A stretch of 64,000 nt of DNA from an uncultured Neomegalonema sp. (GCA_937911325.1 CALDSD010000091.1:62001-126000), one strand, 5' to 3'; counted from the stretch's first letter, positions 1-9,496 are shown. The notes: generated by a model from the sequence alone, not told the origin. Program-made: numbers and translations.

Positions 1-6
1 GAACCA

Positions 7-1461
7 ATGCGGCGCGCATATGCGCCGATCGACGTGCTGTCCGAAGAGGAAGAGGCGCGGATCCATGCGCTCTCCTTGCGGGTGCTGGAGAAAATCGGCC
101 TCAAGTTCCTGTCGACCGAAACCTGGCCCATCCTCGAGGCTGCCGGGTGCGCGGTCGATCGGGAAAGCGGCGTCGTTCTGTTTCCGCCGGAGGTCGTCGA
201 ACACTATCTTTCGCTGGCGCCGCGGCGCTTCACGCTGAAGGCGCGCAACCCAGACAACGATCTGAAGCTTGGCGGAGACGAGATCCACTACGGCTCCGCG
301 TCATCGGCGCCGAATGTTCTCGACCGCGAACGGGGCCGCCGCCCGGGCACGCAGGCCGACTTCGAAGCGCTGGTAAAGCTCAACCAGGCGCTGCCGACAT
401 GCGGGTTCCACTCGGGCCACCCGGTTGAGCCGATCGACACCCCCGCGAATACGCGACACCTGACGTCGATGCGAAGCTGGCAGACGCTGTCGGACAAGGT
501 GACCCGCGTCTATTCGATCGGACGGATACGCGCGCGCGACTCCATCGAGATGACGAAGATCGCGCATGGGATCGACGACGACGAGATGAAGGCGGCTCCC
601 CGGCTGCACGCGTCGATCAATGTCAACTCGCCGCTGGTCGTCGACGCGCCGCTGATCGAAGGGGCGATGGAGATGGGCGCGGCCGGGCAGGCGTCTGTGA
701 TCTCGCCGGTCGCCTTCGCAGGCGCCATGTCGCCCATCACGCTGTCGGGCAGCGTCATCCAGTGCAACGCGGAGTGCATCGGGACGATCGCGTTTCTACA
801 GATGGCGAACCCTGGCGCGCCCTGTTTCTACGGAGTGTTGACGACGCCGGTGGACATGAAGTCCGGCGCGCCGGCGATGGGCGTGCCGGAAACGGTCACC
901 GGCACGCTCGCCAACGGTCAGATGGCCCGCCGCTATGGACTGCCGCAGCGTGTGATGCTGGGCTCGACGTCGAACGCGCCGGATGCGCAAGGGGCTTGGG
1001 AAACGATGTTCTCCCTCTGGGCGGCGCAGCTGGGCGGCGCTCATCTGGTCTATCACGCACATGGCTGGATGGAGGGCGGTCTGACCACCGGTTTCGAGAA
1101 GACCGTGCTCGACTCCGAGATGATCGGCATGATGGGGGCGTTGCGGGGCGGTATCGACCTGTCGGATGCGGAAGAGGCGATCGACGCCATCACCGAGGTC
1201 GGCGCCGGAGGGCATTTCCTGGGCGCGGCTCATACGCTCTCTCGCTACGAGACCGCCTTTCATGCTCCGATCCTGTCCGACTGGCGCCCCTACGAGTTCT
1301 GGCATGCGGACGGCGCGCCTGACGCTGCGGAGCGGGCGACGGCGAAGTGGAAAGAGATCCTCGAGACCTATGAGGCGCCGCCGATCGATCCCGGCGTGGC
1401 GGAGGCGCTCGACGACTATATCGCCCGCCGCAGCCGAGAGATCGGCGATGACGAGATCTAA
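7..1461 (+). CDS. MttB-family (COG5598) methyltransferase, non-pyrrolysine
   Basis: Trimethylamine methyltransferase-like protein of about 484 residues, close to the usual family length. Members form a TIM barrel and move a methyl group from a quaternary or tertiary amine to a corrinoid protein. No internal TAG interrupts the frame, so this is the non-pyrrolysine branch, whose characterised members act on compounds such as glycine betaine or proline betaine. The substrate here cannot be read from sequence. It heads a same-strand run with an NQO flavoprotein, a DAO oxidase, an OYE/TMADH-type enzyme and an MmgE/PrpD protein, which supports a role in methylated-amine catabolism. No corrinoid protein gene is visible in the window. 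The ATG at 7 lies at the window edge, so a start further upstream cannot be excluded. Confidence 0.8.
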   Translation: MRRAYAPIDVLSEEEEARIHALSLRVLEKIGLKFLSTETWPILEAAGCAVDRESGVVLFPPEVVEHYLSLAPRRFTLKARNPDNDLKLGGDEIHYGSASSAPNVLDRERGRRPGTQADFEALVKLNQALPTCGFHSGHPVEPIDTPANTRHLTSMRSWQTLSDKVTRVYSIGRIRARDSIEMTKIAHGIDDDEMKAAPRLHASINVNSPLVVDAPLIEGAMEMGAAGQASVISPVAFAGAMSPITLSGSVIQCNAECIGTIAFLQMANPGAPCFYGVLTTPVDMKSGAPAMGVPETVTGTLANGQMARRYGLPQRVMLGSTSNAPDAQGAWETMFSLWAAQLGGAHLVYHAHGWMEGGLTTGFEKTVLDSEMIGMMGALRGGIDLSDAEEAIDAITEVGAGGHFLGAAHTLSRYETAFHAPILSDWRPYEFWHADGAPDAAERATAKWKEILETYEAPPIDPGVAEALDDYIARRSREIGDDEI

Positions 1462-1491
1462 AGCGCGCAAGGTTGAAACAGGGGATCGAAC

Positions 1492-2256
1492 ATGAAGGCG
1501 CTGATCGTTTACGCGCATCCCGAGCCAAAGTCGTTCAACGCTGCGCTCAAGGATCGCGCGATGGCGACGCTCAATGAGCTTGGATGGCGGGTCGAGGTCT
1601 CCGATCTTTACGAGCAGGGCTTCAAAGCGACCGCTGATGGCGAAGACTTCACGGCGCGGGCGGACGCTGACTACCTCAAATACGCTTTCGAGCAGACCAA
1701 CGCCGCCAAGACGGGCGACGGTTTCGCACCCGATGTCGCCGCCGAGATCGCCAAGCTCGAAGCGGCCGAACTTCTGATCCTGCAATTTCCGATGTGGTGG
1801 TTTGGTTTTCCGGCGATCCTGAAAGGTTGGGTCGACCGGGTCTTCGCGGCAGGCGTGATCTATGGCGGCGACGTTGGGATGTTCAGTCGTGGCCGTTTCA
1901 AAGGCCGCAGGGCGATGCTCTCCTTCACCACCGGAGGCGCGCCAGAGACCTACGGCCCAGCCGGTCTCTACGGTGCGGCCGAAGTGGTCCTCTGGCCGAT
2001 ACAGAACGGCATCCTGAACTTCGTCGGATACGACGTTCTGCCGCCCTTCATAGCGGCGGCGCCAAGCAAAGTCGGTGATCAAGGGCGCGCCGATCTTCTC
2101 GCCGCCTTTGACGCCCGACTGCGCGCCCTGGACGAGACGAAGCCGTTGTTCTTCCATCCGTTGGAGGACTTCGATCCGGATGCGGCATGGACGCTTAGAC
2201 CGGGCGTCTCGGGGCGGACCGTCGCGCAAACCCGCGACGGCGAGGGGGAGGCGTGA
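1492..2256 (+). CDS. NAD(P)H dehydrogenase (quinone), flavodoxin-like fold
   Basis: 254-residue flavoprotein of the NQO1/MdaB/KefF family. These cytoplasmic enzymes use FMN or FAD to pass two electrons from NAD(P)H to quinones or other acceptors. Visible marks are the N-terminal strand and flavin loop MKALIVYAHPEPKSFN, the family segment QFPMWWFGFPAILKGW near residues 98-113, and FTTGGAPETYGP near 145-156. It starts 30 bases after the MttB-family gene. Its stop overlaps the GTG start of the next gene (GTGA), so translation is probably coupled. In this operon it may reoxidise or reduce a cofactor or handle a quinone-like intermediate; that role is inferred from context only. Confidence 0.85.
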   Translation: MKALIVYAHPEPKSFNAALKDRAMATLNELGWRVEVSDLYEQGFKATADGEDFTARADADYLKYAFEQTNAAKTGDGFAPDVAAEIAKLEAAELLILQFPMWWFGFPAILKGWVDRVFAAGVIYGGDVGMFSRGRFKGRRAMLSFTTGGAPETYGPAGLYGAAEVVLWPIQNGILNFVGYDVLPPFIAAAPSKVGDQGRADLLAAFDARLRALDETKPLFFHPLEDFDPDAAWTLRPGVSGRTVAQTRDGEGEA

Positions 2257-3551
2257 GCGCGCGCGCAACTCCCTACTGGTGGGAGTACGCCGGCGCCCCG
2301 GCGTCGCCGCCGCAGACGCCGCTGCCCGACGAAGCCGACGTCGTCGTGATCGGAGCCGGGCTGACAGGTCTCTCCGCCGCGCGGACCCTCGCCAGGAACG
2401 GGAAGTCGGTTCTGGCGCTCGACGCGGCCGCGCCCGGCGCTGGCGCTTCCGCTCGCAACGGCGGCATGATCGGCGGCGGACATCGCCTGTCGCTCGACGA
2501 CATGGAGGCGCGCTTCGGCCCGACAGTCGCGCATGGGCTGCTGCGCGAGGCGCATCTCGACAGCTTCGCCTTCGTCCGCGCCGTGATCGAGGACGAGGAG
2601 ATTGCGTGCGATTTCGCCGAGACGGGCCGCTTCCGAGGGTTCTGGCGTTCCTCGGAATACGAGGCGACGGCGCGCTGGCTGGCGCGCTTGCAAACGGTGA
2701 TCCCGCTCGAGGCGGAGATGATCCCGAAGGCGCGGCAGCGACAGGAGGTCGCCAGCGATCTCTACGCCGGGGGCGTCGTGTTTCCCCGACATGGCGCGCT
2801 GAATCCGGCGAAGCTCGTGGCTGGTCTGATGGCCGCGGCCCAGCGCGCCGGCGCGACGGTTCAGGGCGACACGCCCGTCCTCTCGCTCTCTCGGGCGCAG
2901 GGCGGATTCCGCATCGAAACTGCGCGCGGAACGGTCAAGGCCGGTCAGGTTCTGGCGGCGACGAACGGCTATACCAACGCCGCGCTGCCATCGCTCAGGC
3001 GTCGGATCATTCCGATCCCGAGCTTCATCGTGGCGAGCGAACCCCTGGGCGAGAACCGCGTCCGCGACCTCTTCCCCTCGGGCCGCATGATCGTCGAGAG
3101 CCGGGAGCGGCACTGCTACTATCGCCCATCGCCCGACGGGAAGCGGCTCGTATTCGGCGGTCGCGCGGCTCTGTTTGAAGCGCCGGAGAACTTCACCACA
3201 AGCGCTCTGCGCGGATTGATCGCCGAGGTGTTTCCAGATCTCGGACCGATCGAGTTTTCGCACGCCTGGCGCGGCCGCACCGGCTTCAGCTTCGACTTTC
3301 TGCCGAATGTCGGTCAGATCGACGGCGTCTGGCACGCGCTGGGCTATTCGGGCAGCGGCAACGCGATGGCGCCGTGGCTCGGGCACAAGGCGGCGCTGCT
3401 GATGCTCGGCGATCCGGAAGGCGAGACGGCATTCAGCCAGACGCGGCTGCCGACCCGTTGGTGGCATCGCGGGCGGCCCTGGTTCCTGCCTTTCGCCGAC
3501 GCGCTGTTTCGCGCACGAGATGTGGCCGCGTCGTTCGGGAGAAGCGCATGA
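2253..3551 (+). CDS. FAD-dependent oxidoreductase, DAO family
   Basis: 432-residue flavoprotein with an N-terminal dinucleotide-binding motif, VVIGAGLTGLSAARTLARNG, beginning near residue 30, followed by the GASARNGGMIGGG segment typical of the gamma-glutamylputrescine oxidase / glycine-oxidase-like branch. Such enzymes oxidise primary or secondary amines and N-methyl amino acids, releasing an imine and either peroxide or electrons. The C-terminus holds the usual FAD-contact region around HALGYSGSGNAMAPWLG. The start is GTG overlapping the preceding stop, and the stop overlaps the next ATG (ATGA). In a methylated-amine operon it would fit an N-demethylation or amine-oxidation step. The exact substrate is unknown. 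Confidence 0.82.
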   Translation: MSARATPYWWEYAGAPASPPQTPLPDEADVVVIGAGLTGLSAARTLARNGKSVLALDAAAPGAGASARNGGMIGGGHRLSLDDMEARFGPTVAHGLLREAHLDSFAFVRAVIEDEEIACDFAETGRFRGFWRSSEYEATARWLARLQTVIPLEAEMIPKARQRQEVASDLYAGGVVFPRHGALNPAKLVAGLMAAAQRAGATVQGDTPVLSLSRAQGGFRIETARGTVKAGQVLAATNGYTNAALPSLRRRIIPIPSFIVASEPLGENRVRDLFPSGRMIVESRERHCYYRPSPDGKRLVFGGRAALFEAPENFTTSALRGLIAEVFPDLGPIEFSHAWRGRTGFSFDFLPNVGQIDGVWHALGYSGSGNAMAPWLGHKAALLMLGDPEGETAFSQTRLPTRWWHRGRPWFLPFADALFRARDVAASFGRSA

Positions 3552-5587
3552 GCCGATACAAGCATCTGCTGTCGCCCATCACGATCCGGAACCGCACCTT
3601 TCGCAACCGTGTTCTGTCGACCGGTCATGCGCCGGGATACGCGGAAGGGGGGCTGCCGGGCGAGCGTTATCAGCTTTATCACGAGGAGAAGGCGAAGGGC
3701 GGGATTGGCCTGACGGTCTTCGGCGGCTCGTCGAACATCAGCCGAGATTCCGGGTCGATCTACGGTCAGATCTATGTGGGTGACGACGCCTGCATTCCGG
3801 CGTTCCGGCGGTTCGCCGATCGCGTTCACGCCCATGGCGCGGGCCTGATGTGCCAGATCACTCATATGGGGCGGCGGACCGGCTGGGCGTCCGGGGACTG
3901 GCTTCCGACGATGGGGCCGAGCGTGGCGCGCGACCCCGCCCATCATTCCGTGCCGCGCGAGATGTCTTCGCGGGACGTTGCACGGGTGGTGCGCGCTTTC
4001 GCCGATGCGGCTCTGCGGTGCCGCGAGGGCGGGCTGGACGGCGTGGAGATCCTCGCCACGACGCATCTGCTCGGCCAGTTCCTCTCGCCGCTCTCGAACC
4101 ATCGCGATGACGACTACGGCGGGGCTCTGGAGAACCGCGCGCGGTTCCTGCTCGAGGTCACCGAGGCCTGCCGCGAGCGTGTCGGCGACGAGTTCATCAT
4201 CGGGGTCCGCTTCGCCGCGGACGAATCGAATGAAAACGGAATGGCCGCCGAGGAAGGCGTCGCGCTGGCGGGCATGCTCGGCGCTCAAGGCGCGGTCGAC
4301 GCCCTGAATGTGAACGGAGCCTATGGCGGCACCGACCATGGGCTGGCGGAGACCTTTCCCGGCATGGCGTTCCGCGCCGCGCCCTATATCGAGCTCGCCC
4401 GCCGGGTGCGGGAGGCGAGCGGCCTGCCGGTGTTTCAGGCGGCGCGCCTGTCGGACCCCGCGACCGCCGACTGGGCGGTTGCGGAGGGCATGGTCGACAT
4501 GGCGGGCCTCACCCGGCCGCATATGGCGGATCCTCATCTGGTCGCGAAGCTCATGCGCGACGAGGAAGCGCGCATTCGCCCCTGTGTCGGCGCCGGCTAC
4601 TGTATCGATCGCATCTACGGCGGCGCCGACGCGCTCTGCCTACACAACGTGTCGACCGGGCGAGAAGCGACGCTGCCGCATGAGATCGCACCCGCAGAGG
4701 CCCCTCGCCGGGTGACCGTGATCGGCGGCGGCCCCGCGGGTCTGGAAGCCGCCCGCGTCGCGGCGCTCCGCGGCCACAGGGTGACCTTGCATGAGGCGGC
4801 GCCGGGGCTTGGCGGACAGCTTCGGCTTGCGGCGCGCGCTGGCTGGCGAAAGGACATGGTCGGGATCGTCGACTGGCTCGCGGGCGAAGTCGAGCGCCTC
4901 GGCGTCTCGGTTCTGACGGACAGTTATCTGGAAGGCGCCGAAGCGCTCGCCGACGATCCGGACGTCGTCGTCGTCGCCACAGGCGGCGTTCCGCAGATCG
5001 AGCTTCCCGGGGGCGGCGCCGACGCCTGTCGGAGCGTCTGGGATGTGCTGGGCGCGTCCGAGCCGCCCGCGGGCCGCATCATCGTTTACGACGAAGGCGG
5101 CGGCCACGGCGCATTGTCGACCGCTGACTGGCTCGCCGAAAACGGGGCTGAAGTGGTCTTTGCGACGCCCGACTATCAGCCTGGGCGCGGCGTCGGCGGG
5201 CAGAACCGACCGGTCTACCTGCGCAACCTCTACCGTCGCGGCGCGACCTTCCTGCCGAACATGCGTCTGACCGGGGTCGAGCGTAGGGGCAACGGCTACG
5301 AGGCGATCTTCCGGAACGACTACTCGCGAACCGTGGAGCGCCACGCTGTGGATCTCGTCGTGGTCGACACCCATACGATCCCGGCGGACGAGCCGTTCCA
5401 CGCGCTCGTCTCCGCGTCATCCAACCTGGGCGAGGTGGACCTTGGCGCGTTGGTCGATGGTCGACCGCAACCGGCGACGGCGAATCCCGACGGCGCTTTC
5501 TCCCTGTTCCGGGTCGGCGACGCGGTCGCCGCACGCGATGTTCACGCGGCGATGCTCGACGCCAATCGGCTCGTTCGCGCGCTTTAG
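3548..5587 (+). CDS. OYE/TMADH-type FMN/FAD oxidoreductase
   Basis: 679-residue two-part enzyme: an N-terminal old-yellow-enzyme TIM barrel (about 1-370) and a C-terminal FAD/NAD-binding half opening with VTVIGGGPAGLEAARVAALR. The layout matches trimethylamine dehydrogenase, 2,4-dienoyl-CoA reductase and the N-methylproline/dimethylglycine demethylases. The iron-sulfur region near residue 345 reads RPCVGAGYCIDR followed by a further Cys, so three of the four cysteines expected in TMADH (C-x2-C-x2-C-x11/12-C) are present and the second is Ala. The start chosen is the ATG at 3548, which overlaps the preceding stop; the frame stays open upstream, but that stretch lies inside the DAO gene. A demethylase role is inferred from the neighbours. 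Confidence 0.83.
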   Translation: MSRYKHLLSPITIRNRTFRNRVLSTGHAPGYAEGGLPGERYQLYHEEKAKGGIGLTVFGGSSNISRDSGSIYGQIYVGDDACIPAFRRFADRVHAHGAGLMCQITHMGRRTGWASGDWLPTMGPSVARDPAHHSVPREMSSRDVARVVRAFADAALRCREGGLDGVEILATTHLLGQFLSPLSNHRDDDYGGALENRARFLLEVTEACRERVGDEFIIGVRFAADESNENGMAAEEGVALAGMLGAQGAVDALNVNGAYGGTDHGLAETFPGMAFRAAPYIELARRVREASGLPVFQAARLSDPATADWAVAEGMVDMAGLTRPHMADPHLVAKLMRDEEARIRPCVGAGYCIDRIYGGADALCLHNVSTGREATLPHEIAPAEAPRRVTVIGGGPAGLEAARVAALRGHRVTLHEAAPGLGGQLRLAARAGWRKDMVGIVDWLAGEVERLGVSVLTDSYLEGAEALADDPDVVVVATGGVPQIELPGGGADACRSVWDVLGASEPPAGRIIVYDEGGGHGALSTADWLAENGAEVVFATPDYQPGRGVGGQNRPVYLRNLYRRGATFLPNMRLTGVERRGNGYEAIFRNDYSRTVERHAVDLVVVDTHTIPADEPFHALVSASSNLGEVDLGALVDGRPQPATANPDGAFSLFRVGDAVAARDVHAAMLDANRLVRAL

Positions 5588-5596
5588 GAGACTGAA

Positions 5597-7024
5597 TTGA
5601 CAGCGATCCGTCAGCTCGCGGCGTTCACCGCCGAACATCCTCGCGGCGGCCACACCCCTGCGCATATCGAAATCGCCAAGCGGGCGCTGCTCGACACGAT
5701 CGGCTGCATGTTCCTGGGCGCCGCCGCGCCGGTCACGCGAACCGCGATCGCAGCGGCGACGTCTTGGGGGGCGGGCCCATGCCCTGTTTACGGCGCAGGG
5801 ACGACGCTGCCGGCGCCTTGGGCCGCGCTCGCCAACGGCGCTTCTGCGCACGCCTTCGATCTGGACGACTACACGCTCGCCGCCAACGATCACCCGAGCG
5901 CGGTGCTGGTTCCGGCGTTGCTGGCGCAGTCGGCCCATGATGCGGCCGGCGAGAGCGTCCCAGCGCGCTCGGGCGCGGAGCTGCTCGACGCCTATTTGAT
6001 CGGGCTAGAGGTCATTATCCGTCTGGGAGAGGCGGTGAACATGGGCCACTACAATCTGGGCTGGCACACAACCGCGACCATCGACAGTTTCGGCGCGACG
6101 GCCGCGATCTCCCGCCTGAAAGGGCTGAACGCCGAGCAGTCGGCCATGGCGCTTGCGCTCACGCCGTCGCTGGGGACCGGCTACAATAGTCAGTTCGGCA
6201 CATCCGCAAAGCCGATCCACGCAGGCTGGTCCGCCAAGACGGGGATCGCCGCCGCGGCGCTCGCCGCCGCCGGCGCCTCGGCCTATGACGGCGCGCTGGA
6301 CGGGGGTGTCAGCTTCGCCTCGCTTATGACGCCCGCCGGAAGCGCGAAGTTCGAGGAGGCGTTCACCGGTCTCAGAAGGACCTGGAGCCTCGACAACTGG
6401 GGGCTTGGCGCGAAGCTCTATCCGTCCTGCGGCTACACGCATCGTTCGATCGACGGTGCACGCGCGGTCTACGACCAGTTCGGCCCGCTGACGGCCTCCG
6501 ACGTCGCGTCGGTGCGCCTTTCGTTGCCGACCCACCATCTGGCGATCCTGCCGTTTGGCGTACCTGAGACGCAGAACGAGGCGCTGTTCTCCCCCGCGTG
6601 GTGCGCGGCCGTTGCGCTCGTCAGCGGTCATTGCGTCAGCTCGGATTTCCTGCCGGAGGCGGTGGCGGATCCGGAAAGACGCGCCCTCGCCGGTCTTGTC
6701 GACGTGGTGGCGCGCGAACCGCGTCGGCCCGAGTTGAATGTGGACCCGGAAGATCCGGACGTCGTCGAGGTGGTCCTGCGGGACGGTCGGCGCTGGCGTG
6801 AAGAAGTGCCGCGTTGGCGCGGCGCGCCGGGGCGGGAGATGACCGAAGCCGAGCTGCTGATGAAGTTTGAGGACGTCTGCCTTCGTAGTGGGCTGGACGG
6901 CGGCGCCGTCTCTGCGATCTCGGGGGTTGTTCGCGGTCTGGACGAACTCCCGGATCTCAGAGAACTCCGTGCGGTGCTGGATGCGCCTCGTTCCCAGTCC
7001 GAGCCGAGTGCGCCTGCTGCTTGA
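5597..7024 (+). CDS. MmgE/PrpD family protein
   Basis: 475-residue member of the MmgE/PrpD family, which includes 2-methylcitrate dehydratase and cis-aconitate decarboxylase. The family signature is visible in the HAFDLDDYTL region near residue 85, the GWHTTATIDSFGATAAI segment and the KLYPSCGYTHRSIDGA region. Such proteins act on carboxylate substrates, but many in catabolic clusters have unassigned roles. The start is TTG at 5597 with AGGAG six bases upstream, nine bases after the preceding stop, so it is the last gene of the methylated-amine operon. Some homologues in similar clusters may work as isomerases or dehydratases. The reaction cannot be assigned here. Confidence 0.82.
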   Translation: MTAIRQLAAFTAEHPRGGHTPAHIEIAKRALLDTIGCMFLGAAAPVTRTAIAAATSWGAGPCPVYGAGTTLPAPWAALANGASAHAFDLDDYTLAANDHPSAVLVPALLAQSAHDAAGESVPARSGAELLDAYLIGLEVIIRLGEAVNMGHYNLGWHTTATIDSFGATAAISRLKGLNAEQSAMALALTPSLGTGYNSQFGTSAKPIHAGWSAKTGIAAAALAAAGASAYDGALDGGVSFASLMTPAGSAKFEEAFTGLRRTWSLDNWGLGAKLYPSCGYTHRSIDGARAVYDQFGPLTASDVASVRLSLPTHHLAILPFGVPETQNEALFSPAWCAAVALVSGHCVSSDFLPEAVADPERRALAGLVDVVAREPRRPELNVDPEDPDVVEVVLRDGRRWREEVPRWRGAPGREMTEAELLMKFEDVCLRSGLDGGAVSAISGVVRGLDELPDLRELRAVLDAPRSQSEPSAPAA

Positions 7025-7436
7025 CCACTTGGTCCGGGAGAACATGGTCGCCAGCCGGCGTCGCCGGGGCTCCAGCGCCGATTTCGACTGTTGTCAGAGG
7101 CGGATCGTCGCCGTTCCAGTAAACAATCGCGTTACCTGCCCACTGTCCGCGCTTGGGATGGGGCGGTCACATCCAGCGAATTCTGCGCCCTTTCCGTCAG
7201 GTTCGTTTGCTGGGCCGGAGCAGGCGCGGAAGACTTCCACCCTTGCCGCACTCGCGCATCCGCCTAGTTCACGAGACGATGTGAACAGCAGTGCCGCTCG
7301 CCTGATCGAAAAGCCAGGCCCTGTGTCTGATCCAAAACACCGTGTGCGCCCGCCGCACGCCCCGCAGAGTTTTTGAAGGCGCAACCTCGTTTCTGAGCCG
7401 ATCGCGGCAGGACCCCAATCCGACAAGAGATTTGCA
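7025..7436. other. Intergenic region before folE2
   Basis: 412 bases without a convincing gene. Short frames across it lack a ribosome site or coding bias. I looked for a TTATAA-centred Zur box, like the one upstream of zur, because folE2 is often zinc-regulated, and saw none. The region presumably holds the end of the catabolic operon and the folE2 promoter, but no clear terminator stem with a T-run and no unambiguous -35/-10 pair was found. Confidence 0.4.
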
Positions 7437-8546
7437 ATGAATATGTTTGTCCCCTCCATCACTGCAGAGTCGTCCGACGCACAGCCTTGTCCGCTTGCGC
7501 CAACGGTCGAGGAGGCGCAACAGGCGCTCGACGTTCTCCGTCGTCTGACCGCGTATGCGCCGGCCGAGGCGGCGGCGCTCGGGCTCTCGATGCGCGCCGG
7601 GCGCGCGGACGCCGCCCTGAGCCGCAGCTACCCGTCAGAGTTCGTCCCCGATCCCGAGTACAAGGCGACGTTGCCGGATCTCCAGAACGGGCCTGAAAGC
7701 CTTATCAAAGGGGCGCATGTTCCGATCCAACATGTCGGCGTGTCGAACTTCCGACTGCCGCTCGACTATCGCAAGTGCGACGGCGGGCTCATCAGCCTTG
7801 AAACGTCGGTCACAGGTTCGGTCTCGCTCGACGCCGCCAAGAAGGGCATCAACATGAGCCGGATCATGCGATCCTTCTATGGCCATGCCGGCAAGGCCTT
7901 CGATTTTGCGCGCATTGAAAGCGTCCTCAGAAGCTACCTCGAGAACCTCGAGAGCGCAGACGCCCGTCTCCAGCTTTCATTCCGGTATCCGATGATGCGG
8001 CAATCTCTCCGCAGCGGGCTGGAGGGGTATCAGTATTACGACGTCGCATTCGAAAGCGTCTTGAAGGGTGGCCAGAGCACAAAGCTCCTGCATCTCGACT
8101 ACGTCTACTCCTCCACCTGCCCGTGCTCTTTGGAACTCTCCGAACATGCGCGCGTCACCCGCGGGCAGATTGCGACCCCGCACTCGCAGCGCTCGGTTGC
8201 GCGGGTCTCGCTCGTTGTTGACGGAGAGCGCCCTCTGTGGATCGAGGATCTGGTGGGGCTGTGCAACGCCGCGATCCCGACGGAGACGCAGGTCATGGTG
8301 AAGCGCGAGGACGAACAAGCCTTCGCCGAGCTGAACGCGTCCAACCCGATCTTCGTTGAAGATGCGGTGCGCCTGTTGTGCGAGGCGCTTGAGGGCGATG
8401 ATCGGATCGGCGATTTCCGGGTGGTCGCCAGCCACCAGGAGTCGCTCCACAGCCACGATGCGGTCTCGATCCTGACGCGGGGAGATACATTCTCGCAGAC
8501 GAGCCAGGATCCGCGGTTGTTCTCGTCGCTCATCCACACGGCCTAA
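7437..8546 (+). CDS. folE2: GTP cyclohydrolase FolE2 (type IB)
   Basis: 369-residue FolE2, which converts GTP to 7,8-dihydroneopterin triphosphate, the first step of folate synthesis. Family marks include the HVGVSNFRLPL segment, the SRIMRSFY segment, and the STCPCS motif near residue 225 carrying the conserved active-site cysteine, with LLHLDYVYS just before it. FolE2 uses metals other than zinc and commonly replaces FolE when zinc is scarce (established knowledge for the family). The window also carries a full zinc-starvation locus at 29-39 kb. A second in-frame ATG lies two codons downstream of the chosen start. A folate supply could also serve methyl-group catabolism by the upstream operon, but that link is speculative. 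Confidence 0.92.
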   Translation: MNMFVPSITAESSDAQPCPLAPTVEEAQQALDVLRRLTAYAPAEAAALGLSMRAGRADAALSRSYPSEFVPDPEYKATLPDLQNGPESLIKGAHVPIQHVGVSNFRLPLDYRKCDGGLISLETSVTGSVSLDAAKKGINMSRIMRSFYGHAGKAFDFARIESVLRSYLENLESADARLQLSFRYPMMRQSLRSGLEGYQYYDVAFESVLKGGQSTKLLHLDYVYSSTCPCSLELSEHARVTRGQIATPHSQRSVARVSLVVDGERPLWIEDLVGLCNAAIPTETQVMVKREDEQAFAELNASNPIFVEDAVRLLCEALEGDDRIGDFRVVASHQESLHSHDAVSILTRGDTFSQTSQDPRLFSSLIHTA

Positions 8547-8711
8547 GCCTGCGAAGCATGACAGAGCACGCGACGATCGAGGTCGGCATGCGCCGTCTGT
8601 CGTCGCTGCGTGATGCGGAGCAAGCGCCCGTTGCGCAACCGGAACCATTCGTCAATTCGCACCGGACACGACCCGGTCTAACCTCTGCAGATGTTGGTGG
8701 AAGAACGGTTC

Positions 8712-9179
8712 ATGAGCACGGCGCATTTCTTCTTTCTGTCGGGAGTCGTCGGCGTTGTGGCCGGCCTCTATCTCCCGCTCAATGCAAGACTTGGAGACCA
8801 GATCGGCTCGCCGCTTCTTGCGACCGCGGTGTTTTTCGTCGTCGGCGCGCTGTGCGCCGTCTGCGCCTGGGCGATGGTTGGGCGCGCCGAGGCGCTGCCG
8901 AAACTGATCGCCGCCGATCAACGTCTGCTGTTTCTGGGCGTTATCAGCTTTGGGATCATCCTGTCGGCGACATATCTGATCCCAAGGGTCGGGCCTGGCG
9001 CTTACTTCGTGTGCCTCGTGACCGGCCAGGTCTTCGCTGGACTCGCTTTGAACCATTTTGGCCTCTTTGCGGATCAACAGCTCCGGCTGACGCCGCTCAA
9101 ACTTTTTGGCGCAGCAATGATCATCGGCGGTGTTCTCGTCATCTACCAGGTCGAGCGGACCCAGGTTTCCGCTGGCTAA
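8712..9179 (+). CDS. DMT-superfamily membrane transporter (DUF606/YdcZ-like)
   Basis: About 155 residues with roughly five hydrophobic segments and the DUF606 opening FFLSGVVGVVAGLYLPLNA, then GLALNHFGLF near the fourth helix. These small proteins form half-size drug/metabolite-type transporters of unknown substrate and usually pair as dimers. An in-frame ATG at 8691 would add seven residues, but no ribosome site precedes it; the ATG at 8712 has GGTGGAAG about ten bases upstream. It stands alone between folE2 and a stretch of weak coding potential, with no partner half-transporter next to it. Confidence 0.8.
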   Translation: MSTAHFFFLSGVVGVVAGLYLPLNARLGDQIGSPLLATAVFFVVGALCAVCAWAMVGRAEALPKLIAADQRLLFLGVISFGIILSATYLIPRVGPGAYFVCLVTGQVFAGLALNHFGLFADQQLRLTPLKLFGAAMIIGGVLVIYQVERTQVSAG

Positions 9180-9496
9180 CCCGCAACCACGATGACGGAA
9201 CGCGCATCGGTTCACCCAATCGTGAGCGGTCGTGGAAACGGCGTTGCGTTCACCCGAGCGCGTCAGGTGACGATCTCATTTTTTTAAAGATAACAGTCCT
9301 TAAGGGTCGGCGCGGCGATAGCGCGATGCCCAGGCCGACCGCTGGCGGCGGCGAGCGCGGGGGGCGTGTCCGTGCGAAAACCGCGCTGGGCTCGGACGCC
9401 TATGAACCGTTTGCGCGCTTCGCGCGTTTTCTCTGTGTGCGCCGAGTCGAGGACATCGCTCGCGGCGCACCAGTGGAGACAACGACGAGGTGAGTC
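9180..9496. other. Intergenic region after the DMT gene
   Basis: 317 bases with no supported gene. A T-rich patch, TTTTTTTAAAGATAACAG at about 9280-9297, could be part of a terminator or promoter. One long plus-strand frame crosses it, but it is the same frame that lies over the transporter gene in the wrong register, so it was not kept. Confidence 0.35.

Noticed and set aside
796-3467. Long antisense frames opposite the first catabolic operon.
   Set aside because: They mirror the high-GC third positions of the real plus-strand genes, and the products are Arg/Gly/Ala-rich shadows.
7025-7436. A Zur box upstream of folE2.
   Set aside because: I found no TTATAA-centred dyad; the GTAAAC ... GTTACC pair near 7121-7139 lacks the core.
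8558-9493. A 311-codon plus-strand frame over the DUF606 transporter region.
   Set aside because: It overlaps a better gene in another frame and its product is Arg-rich with no domain pattern.
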